A stretch of 19,330 bases of DNA from Aquifex aeolicus (lineage in GTDB: Bacteria; Aquificota; Aquificia; Aquificales; Aquificaceae), in contig DQTK01000020.1 of the NCBI GenBank assembly GCA_015662815.1, forward strand, positions 1 to 19,330, given 5' to 3'. Positions 14,000 to 19,330 of the stretch are shown here, in pieces. The notes beneath the pieces are model-generated. The model saw only the letters and a list, made by a program, of their open reading frames with translations, made no database searches and was not told the DNA's origin. The position numbers and the translations under genes were made by a program. Position 1 is the stretch's first letter, and each line of letters starts with the position of its first letter.

Positions 14000-15222
14000 T
14001 TCCGTACCGAAAGGTAATTTATAGGGTTAAGTAAGTTACCATTTATATCCCTCAATTCAAAATGTAAAGCACATCTTCCTTCATTAGGGCTTATTCCAAC
14101 ATAGCCTATAATTTGCCCTCTATTCACCTTCTGCCCGAGTCTCACCACATTCTTAGCATTGTATGCATATACACTTATGTACTTTGCGTGTTTTATTATT
14201 ACCATATTCCCGAAAGCATTTAAGTCATCTCCGTTGTAAATAACTATTCCGTTATCAACAGCCCTTATCGGTGTTCCACAATCTGTGTATATTAAAATCC
14301 CTCTTTTGCTCTTTACAATCTTCCCCTCAACGGGTAAAATTCTCAAGGAAATCCTGGGAACCTTAGCTACCCTCTCTATGAAAACGTATTTATAAACGGG
14401 AATCCTGAGAATCTGACCTGCGTAAATTCTGTTATTCCTTAACCTGTTAACCCTTTTTATCTCCCTTACACTCGTTCTGAATTTTCTGGCGATTTTTATT
14501 AAAGTGTCTCCTCTCCTTACTTTGTACCTCAGATAAACCTTTTTTCTAACTCTCTCAAGTACCACTCTTTTACCGGATATATACCGCCTCACAGGTTTTC
14601 TTCTTTCACTTTTATAAATCCTTCCCGCTCTTATGGGAATTTTTAATTTTTGTCCAACGTAGAGCTTATTACTTTTGAGATTGTTAATCTTCTTTAAGTC
14701 CTTAAGACTTACCTTAAATCTCCTCGCGATTTTTATTAAAGTATCTCCTCTTTTGACGCGGTAAGTTATAAAGCTTTTCCTTTCTGATTTTTTTAGGTCA
14801 CTTTTTACAATTCGTCTTTCTTCCTTTGATACTATTAGTATCTTTAAGGTTTGTCCTACGTAAATTCTACTACCTTTAAGTCGATTCAGTTTCTTTATAT
14901 CTGAAACTTTTACTCCAAACTTTTTGGCAATTTTTATTAAACTATCTCCCTTTTTTACTTTATAAACTATAAATTTCCTTTGCACTTTATTTTTCTTTTT
15001 TTTCAATTTGCTTATACAAATCTTCTGACCCGGTTTAAGAAACTTTTTTTTTCTCAGGTAAGGATTCAACTTGTAAAGCTCCCTTAAGCTAATTTTATAT
15101 TTTTTAGCTATTCTCCATAGACTATCTCCGCTTTTCACTATATGGTATGTACTACACTCTGCAGAGTAAACAAAGGTAGTCAGACTAAATATACTTAATA
15201 TCAAAACCGTAAACAGGTTCAT
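13996..15222 (-). CDS. Secreted LysM x4 protein with degenerate M23 (LytM/NlpD-like) domain
   Basis: 408 residues. A signal peptide (about 1-20, ending VYSAECS) is followed by four LysM repeats, each with the [YV]-GD[ST]L-IA form: VKSGDSLWRIAKKY (about 30), VKKGDSLIKIAKKF (about 90), VKRGDTLIKIARRF (about 155) and VRRGDTLIKIARKF (about 235). The linkers are Lys/Arg-rich. A M23-type domain occupies about 295-405: GTPIRAVDNGIVIYNGDDLNAFGNMVIIKH, GQKVNRGQIIGYVG and ALHFELRD. The zinc ligands are mostly gone: RGILIYT replaces HxGxD, YAYN replaces YAH, and CALHF replaces HLHF. That is the state of the amidase activators NlpD/EnvC, so a cell-separation or amidase-activating role is likelier than hydrolysis. 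Start: GGAGT seven bases upstream of ATG (ends 15222). Overlaps acyP by 38 nt and tsaC by 4 nt. Confidence 0.9.
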   Translation of the reverse strand: MNLFTVLILSIFSLTTFVYSAECSTYHIVKSGDSLWRIAKKYKISLRELYKLNPYLRKKKFLKPGQKICISKLKKKKNKVQRKFIVYKVKKGDSLIKIAKKFGVKVSDIKKLNRLKGSRIYVGQTLKILIVSKEERRIVKSDLKKSERKSFITYRVKRGDTLIKIARRFKVSLKDLKKINNLKSNKLYVGQKLKIPIRAGRIYKSERRKPVRRYISGKRVVLERVRKKVYLRYKVRRGDTLIKIARKFRTSVREIKRVNRLRNNRIYAGQILRIPVYKYVFIERVAKVPRISLRILPVEGKIVKSKRGILIYTDCGTPIRAVDNGIVIYNGDDLNAFGNMVIIKHAKYISVYAYNAKNVVRLGQKVNRGQIIGYVGISPNEGRCALHFELRDINGNLLNPINYLSVRK

Positions 15223-15457
15223 CTGAATACTCCTTTATTATCTCAGCTTTATCAACTCTCGCAGCAGGGGGTCCCTTTAATATATCTTTTATAAAGTATC
15301 CTATCAGTTCGTCATCCCCTTCAACGAGGATTTCTACCCTTCCGTCGGGTAAATTCCTTACCCATCCGTTCAAGCCATAACTATCCGCAATTCTCTTTGT
15401 ATAAGCTCGAAAACCTACTCCTTGAACAAGCCCTTCAACGAAAATTCTCAATCTCAT
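15185..15457 (-). CDS. acyP: Acylphosphatase
   Basis: 90 residues, the standard length of this ferredoxin-like fold. VEGLVQGVGFRAY carries the phosphate-binding loop with catalytic R17; the catalytic asparagine is N35 in GWVRNLPDGRVEI. The enzyme hydrolyses carboxyl-phosphate bonds such as acyl phosphates and carbamoyl phosphate. Its 3' end overlaps the LysM/M23 coding start by 38 nt in another frame, so it leads the operon. No Shine-Dalgarno precedes the ATG, and a TATTAT on the minus strand (15466-15471) is eight bases upstream, which would give an almost leaderless message. Confidence 0.94.
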   Translation of the reverse strand: MRLRIFVEGLVQGVGFRAYTKRIADSYGLNGWVRNLPDGRVEILVEGDDELIGYFIKDILKGPPAARVDKAEIIKEYSDEPVYGFDIKYI

Positions 15458-15465
15458 GTTTAAAT

Positions 15466-15471
15466 ATAATA
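15466..15471 (-). promoter_or_regulatory. Possible -10 box for acyP
   Basis: On the minus strand this reads TATTAT, one mismatch from TATAAT, eight bases before the acyP ATG. I do not see a strong -35 element. A start 6-8 bases downstream would fall at or beside the ATG. Confidence 0.35.
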
Positions 15472-15558
15472 CATGGATAAGTTTACCGATTTTTATTTCT
15501 TCTTTACATAAAATATAAAACGGGAAACCGAGTAGGAATGAAAAATAAAATCGTAATT

Positions 15559-15849
15559 TTAGTCTTCGCTTTCTATAACTATTTCATCACAATTTTCCTT
15601 TTCGATAATTAATTGGCAAATAAGTCTTTGGTCTTCATCCACTGCACCTACTCTCCAGAGGGTATCTTCTTCATCAGCCGAAGGTTCATTTAAACATTCC
15701 ATTCCCTTTATAATCCTTGCTACACATACACCGCACTGTCCATCGGTACAACCAAATTCTATCCCTGCCTTTTCAATTTCATGACTCAATTCCCCAAATC
15801 TTACACCCTTTGGAATATCAAATTCCTTTCCATTAATTATTACTTTCAT
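15559..15849 (-). CDS. Plant-type [2Fe-2S] ferredoxin
   Basis: 96 residues, the size of plant-type ferredoxins. Cluster ligands are C34, C39, C42 and C78 in the CX4CX2C...C layout (FGCTDGQCGVC, then QRLICQL), plus one extra cysteine, C52. The fold is beta-grasp; the protein is a one-electron carrier in the cytosol. It is monocistronic as far as visible: about 100 bases separate it from acyP, and it is divergent from infB. There is no clear Shine-Dalgarno. On the minus strand TTATAAAG lies about 25-30 bases upstream of the ATG and TAGAAT about 11, either of which might be a -10. The physiological partner cannot be told from this window; radical-SAM enzymes such as MqnE and QueE nearby need reductants but usually use low-potential 4Fe carriers. 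Confidence 0.92.
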   Translation of the reverse strand: MKVIINGKEFDIPKGVRFGELSHEIEKAGIEFGCTDGQCGVCVARIIKGMECLNEPSADEEDTLWRVGAVDEDQRLICQLIIEKENCDEIVIESED

Positions 15850-15910
15850 AGTGAAAAAATATTCTACTTCCTTTATAAGTAATAATCACTGATTTCAGCT
15901 ATATCTCTTT

Positions 15911-15927
15911 CCTGTCAATATGTCAGG
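15911..15927. promoter_or_regulatory. Dyad CCTGtCAataTGtCAGG upstream of infB (candidate operator)
   Basis: CCTGNCA and its inverted copy TGNCAGG are arranged around a 3-bp centre, giving six matched pairs plus the ends. The dyad stops two bases before a perfect TATAAT (15930-15935). It also holds TGTCA as a direct repeat (15913 and 15921). Placed in the spacer/-35 region, it could block or recruit RNA polymerase. Confidence 0.45.
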
Positions 15928-15929
15928 CA

Positions 15930-15935
15930 TATAAT
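15930..15935 (+). promoter_or_regulatory. -10 box TATAAT of the infB promoter
   Basis: A perfect TATAAT, 22-28 bases before the infB start. The best -35 candidate is TTTCCT (15908-15913) with a 16-base spacer, a poor match overlapping the dyad. Likely drives infB-queE-DUF1461. Confidence 0.55.
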
Positions 15936-15951
15936 ATACCTTTTAGGAGGT

Positions 15952-18357
15952 ATGAGCTTGACCAAGACGAGAAGGGTTTCTGAAATAGCAAAGGAACTCG
16001 GAGTAAAATCCAAGGACATTGTAGATTTCCTAAATGAGTATTATCCGAGACCTGATGGAAAAAATTGGAAAGCTTCACATGGTCTTGATGAACACGCATT
16101 AACTTTAGTATACGATGCTTTTGGAAAGCCCAAGGAAGATGAAGCAGTAGAGGTAGAAAAGGTAGAAGAAGTAAAAGAAGAAACTATTGAGGAAATACTT
16201 GAAAAAAAACCATTAGATGAAAAATTAGAAAAAGTTGAAGAAGTTATAGTTGAAGTGAGTGAAGAGACTAAAGAGGAAAAGAAAGAAGAAAAGGAAGAAA
16301 AACAGCCTCGGAAAAGTGTAGAAGAACTCATAAGGGAAATTCTTGAAAGAAAGGAAAGGGAAAAAAGGGAAAGACTTGCTAAAAAAGAGGAAAAACCAAG
16401 GGTAGAAGTAAGGGAACTAAGGAGAGAGGAAGCCAAACCTCAAAAGAAAGAGGAAAAGAAGGAAGAGAAGAAAGAAGAAAGGCCTAAGGTAAGGATGTCC
16501 AAACAAGAAAGAGAAATTCTGAGAAAACTTGAGCATAAAGTAGAAAAAGAAAAGAAAAAACAAGAAAAGAAGGAAAGAGAAAAGAAAAAGAAGAAAGAAG
16601 AAGAGATAAAAATAATCCATATACCCGAAATAATTACCGTAAGGGAACTCGCTGAACTCCTGGATGTACCTGCAAATAAAGTGATAGCTGAGCTTATGAA
16701 AAGAGGAGTTCTCGCAACGATAAATCAGCCTGTCCCGCCGGAAGTTGCCGTGGAAGTTGCAGAATCCTTCGGGTATCTTGCGGAAGTAAAGAAAGAGGAA
16801 ATTGAGGAAGAAATTATAGAGAAGGAAGAGGAAGTAAAGGAAGAAGAGTTAAAACCAAGGCCTCCGATAGTAGTTGTGATGGGTCACGTCGACCACGGTA
16901 AAACTACATTGCTTGACAGAATAAGAAATACAAACGTTGCCGAAAGGGAGAAAGGAGGGATAACTCAACATATCGGTGCTTCACAAGTAGTACTACCCGA
17001 TGGTAAAAAGATAACTTTCCTTGATACTCCCGGACATGAAGCTTTCACAACCCTAAGAGCCAGAGGAGCAAAGGTAACAGATATAGCAATCCTTGTTGTT
17101 GCTGCAGATGATGGTGTTATGCCTCAAACCGTAGAAGCTATAAACCATGCCAAGGCCTTTGATGTCCCGATAATTGTTGCCGTAAATAAAATCGATAAAC
17201 CAAACGCTGACCCTATGAAAGTTAGACGGGAACTCTCAGAACATGGACTCATTCCCGAAGAGTGGGGAGGAGATACCATATTCGTAGATATATCCGCGAA
17301 AACCGGACAAAATGTAGACCAATTGCTCGAAATGGTATTACTTCTCGCTGATATACTTGAGCTGAAGGCTAATCCCAACAGGAAAGCAAGAGGAACAATC
17401 ATAGAATCAAAACTGGATAGGAGAAGAGGACCAGTAGCTACAGTTATAGTTGAAAACGGAACTCTCAAAATAGGTGATCACTTTGTTGCCGGAACAACTT
17501 ACGGGAGAGTAAGAGCAATGTTTGATGACAAGGGAAGACAAGTAAAGGAAGCACCTCCATCTACTCCCGTAGAAGTTCTCGGTTTTGAGGAACTACCCGA
17601 AGCAGGAGATGAATTAATAGTAGTAGACGATGAAAAGACCGCCAGGGAAATTGCTGAAAAGAGAAAGGAAAAGAAGGAAAGGGAAGAGAAACTTCAAACT
17701 ATAAGACTGGAAGATATTTACAAGAAAATACAATCGGGAGAAACTAAAGAGCTAAGGATAGTTCTTAAAGCTGATACTATGGGATCTCTGGAAGCCCTAA
17801 AGAAATCCCTCGAAGAGCTTTCCAATGAAAAAGTTCAGGTAAAGATAATTCACGGTGCTGTGGGAGGAATCACCGAAAACGATATTATGCTGGCAAAAGC
17901 ATCAGGAGCAATAGTTATAGGCTTTAATACAAGACCGGACCCTAAAGCTAGGGAAATCATGGAAAAAGAAAAAGTTGATGTAAAACTCTACGGGATAATC
18001 TACGAAGCTATAGAAGATGTTAAGAAGGCGCTTATAGGTCTCCTCGAGCCTATAAAGAAAGAAGAAATTCTCGGTATGGCGGAAGTAAGGGCTACTTTCA
18101 AGATAAAGAAAGTCGGCACTGTAGCAGGATGTTATGTGTTAAATGGAAAGTTGGTAAGGGGAGCTAAAGCAAGACTAATAAGACAAGGAGTTGTCATATA
18201 CGACGGTGAAATAGAAGGCTTAAAGAGATTCAAAGACGATGTACAGGAGGTAAGTGCAGGATACGAGTGCGGAGTTAAATTAAGAGATTATAACGACGTA
18301 AAAGTAGGTGACCAGATAGAATGTTACGAGATACGGTACGAAAAACCAACACTCTGA
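15952..18357 (+). CDS. infB: Translation initiation factor IF-2
   Basis: Up to 801 residues, within the family range (about 740-890). Order: IF2N helical domain (TRRVSEIAKELGVKSKDIVDFL), a long Glu/Lys-rich linker (about 65-220), a second IF2N (ITVRELAELLDVPANKVIAELM), then the GTPase with G1 GHVDHGKTT (from G311), G2 GGITQHIGA, G3 DTPGHEAFT, G4 NKID and G5 SAK, followed by domains II-IV ending GDQIECYE. IF2 places fMet-tRNA on the 30S P site and drives subunit joining. Start choice: AGGAGGT (15945-15951) abuts the ATG at 15952 with no spacing, while a TTG six bases on (15958) has the normal gap; the TTG may be the real start, giving 799 residues. The 3' end overlaps queE by 37 nt. Confidence 0.97.
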   Translation: MSLTKTRRVSEIAKELGVKSKDIVDFLNEYYPRPDGKNWKASHGLDEHALTLVYDAFGKPKEDEAVEVEKVEEVKEETIEEILEKKPLDEKLEKVEEVIVEVSEETKEEKKEEKEEKQPRKSVEELIREILERKEREKRERLAKKEEKPRVEVRELRREEAKPQKKEEKKEEKKEERPKVRMSKQEREILRKLEHKVEKEKKKQEKKEREKKKKKEEEIKIIHIPEIITVRELAELLDVPANKVIAELMKRGVLATINQPVPPEVAVEVAESFGYLAEVKKEEIEEEIIEKEEEVKEEELKPRPPIVVVMGHVDHGKTTLLDRIRNTNVAEREKGGITQHIGASQVVLPDGKKITFLDTPGHEAFTTLRARGAKVTDIAILVVAADDGVMPQTVEAINHAKAFDVPIIVAVNKIDKPNADPMKVRRELSEHGLIPEEWGGDTIFVDISAKTGQNVDQLLEMVLLLADILELKANPNRKARGTIIESKLDRRRGPVATVIVENGTLKIGDHFVAGTTYGRVRAMFDDKGRQVKEAPPSTPVEVLGFEELPEAGDELIVVDDEKTAREIAEKRKEKKEREEKLQTIRLEDIYKKIQSGETKELRIVLKADTMGSLEALKKSLEELSNEKVQVKIIHGAVGGITENDIMLAKASGAIVIGFNTRPDPKAREIMEKEKVDVKLYGIIYEAIEDVKKALIGLLEPIKKEEILGMAEVRATFKIKKVGTVAGCYVLNGKLVRGAKARLIRQGVVIYDGEIEGLKRFKDDVQEVSAGYECGVKLRDYNDVKVGDQIECYEIRYEKPTL

Positions 18358-18980
18358 TAGCTATAAATGAAATTTATGAAAGCATTCAAGGAGAGGGGCT
18401 CCTTGTGGGGCTTCCTTCCATATTTATTAGACTACAAGGCTGTAATCTAAGGTGTCCTTGGTGTGACCAACCCGAAGCCCTTTCCTTTAAGGAAAACTAC
18501 AAGAAATTATCGGATTTAGTGAAAAAACTCTATTCCTTTTCTACAAAACATGTAGTTATCACCGGAGGGGAACCCTTTGCCCATAAGGAACTCCCTTCTC
18601 TTGTAGAGACTTTATTAGATAAGGGCTATTCTGTTCAAATAGAAACAAACGGTACTCTATGGATAGAAGACATGGATATATTAGCTTCCCGTATACATAT
18701 AACCTGTTCTCCAAAGGCTGTAGCAAGATTTTTCGTACATCCCAAAATACTTCTATATGCAAAAGAACTGAAGTTTGTGGTTGACGAAGAGTTAAATAAG
18801 GAAGTTCTTATGAGAGAAGAATTTAAAGAGTTTCTAAGGAAAGGTAGGGTAGTACTTCAGCCCGAAAGCAACAGAAAAGACATGCTGGAAAAAGCTATGA
18901 GTTTACAAAAAGAGCTACTAAGGGAAAACTTCACCGTGAGGGTCATTCCTCAAGTTAACAAATGTTTTCAGATAAAGTAA
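18321..18980 (+). CDS. queE: 7-carboxy-7-deazaguanine synthase (radical SAM)
   Basis: 219 residues from ATG 18321, which lies 37 nt inside infB; the true start may be slightly downstream, since conserved sequence begins at INEIYESIQGEG. The QueE hallmark IQGEG..G.PSIFIRLQGCNLRCPWCD is present, with the [4Fe-4S] ligands C41, C45 and C48 in CX3CX2C spacing, then VVITGGEP and QIETNGT. The enzyme converts 6-carboxy-tetrahydropterin to 7-carboxy-7-deazaguanine in the queuosine/preQ0 pathway. ELKFVVDEE and VVLQPESNR in the C-terminal half fit the family. The 3' end overlaps the next gene by 19 nt. Other pathway genes (queC, queD) are not in the window. Confidence 0.9.
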   Translation: MLRDTVRKTNTLIAINEIYESIQGEGLLVGLPSIFIRLQGCNLRCPWCDQPEALSFKENYKKLSDLVKKLYSFSTKHVVITGGEPFAHKELPSLVETLLDKGYSVQIETNGTLWIEDMDILASRIHITCSPKAVARFFVHPKILLYAKELKFVVDEELNKEVLMREEFKEFLRKGRVVLQPESNRKDMLEKAMSLQKELLRENFTVRVIPQVNKCFQIK

Positions 18981-19330
18981 GAAAATTATTGACTATTTTA
19001 TTAACTCTTATCTTTCCCTATATCTCCATAGGTATTTCGGTTAGGATAGCCTTTACGGAAAAATTCATAGAGTGGGAATACTCAAAGGAAAATTTCCCGA
19101 AGGATAGATGGGGGATGACAAAAGATGAGCGGTTAGAGCTTGCTAAACTTGGTCTGAGAGCTGTCTTATCGGATAAAGACATGGAGAAATTTAGAAGGAA
19201 AAAACTATCAAATGGTGAAAAAGCGTTTACAGAACGTGAAATAAAGCATATGGAAGATGTGAAAAATCTACTCAAACTTTATTTCCCTTCGGTCTACTTA
19301 GTTGCTCTAGTGTGGTTTTTAGGAGTTATA
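18962..19330 (+). CDS. DUF1461-like integral membrane protein, 3' end beyond window
   Basis: An open frame from ATG 18962 runs to the window edge without a stop: 123 residues seen. A first membrane helix (LLTILLTLIFPYISIGISV) is followed by an extracytoplasmic loop with the family wording FPKDRWGMTKDERLELA, then FTEREIKHMEDVKNLLK, and a second helix (VYLVALVWFLGVI) at the edge. This matches the TIGR01906/DUF1461 type of conserved membrane protein, whose function is unknown. It overlaps queE by 19 nt with no clear Shine-Dalgarno, suggesting coupled translation. The antisense open frame over the same bases is a shadow. Confidence 0.75.
   Translation, partial: MFSDKVRKLLTILLTLIFPYISIGISVRIAFTEKFIEWEYSKENFPKDRWGMTKDERLELAKLGLRAVLSDKDMEKFRRKKLSNGEKAFTEREIKHMEDVKNLLKLYFPSVYLVALVWFLGVI

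Noticed and set aside
15480..15545. GC-containing CGGGAAACCG as a terminator between ferredoxin and acyP
   Set aside because: Only a 3-bp stem forms; too weak to call.
16041..16620. Antisense open frames rich in Ser/Phe/Leu opposite the infB linker
   Set aside because: They are the mirror of the Glu/Lys-rich IF2 linker, where GAA/AAG codons give few antisense stops; no ribosome site or family likeness.
19018..19275. Antisense 85-codon frame near the window end
   Set aside because: The plus-strand frame carries the DUF1461-like FPKDRWGMT and HMEDVK motifs, so the minus frame is a shadow.

Overview
The window reads as chromosomal DNA from a hyperthermophilic member of the Aquificales, very close to Aquifex aeolicus. 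The basis is gene content: a 111-residue free-standing tRNA-binding protein of the Trbp111 type (first described in A. aeolicus), a RusA resolvase like the one characterised from A. aeolicus, menaquinone synthesis by the aminofutalosine route (MqnE), a small plant-type [2Fe-2S] ferredoxin, Lys/Glu/Arg-rich proteins, and very dense packing with many overlapping gene ends. I assigned this by recognising protein families, without any search.

Region 1 (about 1-5300) is a decaying envelope and regulatory segment. It opens with a lipoate-protein ligase-like gene carrying an in-frame amber in its active-site motif, then a frame change before its accessory domain, and ends against a convergent rusA. 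Between rusA and a DUF4382-type lipoprotein gene lie four ACTAAC-type repeats at exact 11-bp spacing. Next comes a tightly linked series: a secreted Glu/Arg-rich protein, an outer-membrane beta-barrel protein with a TSP3-like calcium loop, an OmpR-type response regulator and a histidine kinase. The barrel gene is frameshifted at a T7 run. Its 3' end is joined directly to the back half of the regulator, which has at least two further frame changes. The kinase is frameshifted at an A5 run.

Region 2 (5279-7281) is intact housekeeping: Trbp111 and scpA on +, with a convergent threonine synthase on -.

Region 3 (7366-11772) is the most interesting intact locus. It is a six-gene operon with 1-nt gaps and short overlaps: YbjN/YjfI-like protein, PspA/IM30, DUF4178 protein, small lipoprotein, a double DUF350 membrane protein and a membrane-anchored spermidine-synthase-like enzyme. 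It resembles the poorly understood E. coli yjfIJKLMC arrangement and suggests a membrane-stress or membrane-associated aminopropyl-transfer system. A hemerythrin gene and mqnE follow.

Region 4 (13406-15849, minus strand) holds tsaC, a secreted LysM x4 plus degenerate M23 protein, acylphosphatase and a [2Fe-2S] ferredoxin. acyP, the LysM/M23 gene and tsaC overlap as one operon.

Region 5 (15950-19330, plus) is infB, queE and the start of a DUF1461-like membrane protein, all overlapping. A promoter-proximal dyad upstream of infB could be an operator. I saw no rRNA, tRNA, CRISPR array or transposase, and no stretch over 300 bases lacks a gene or gene remnant.
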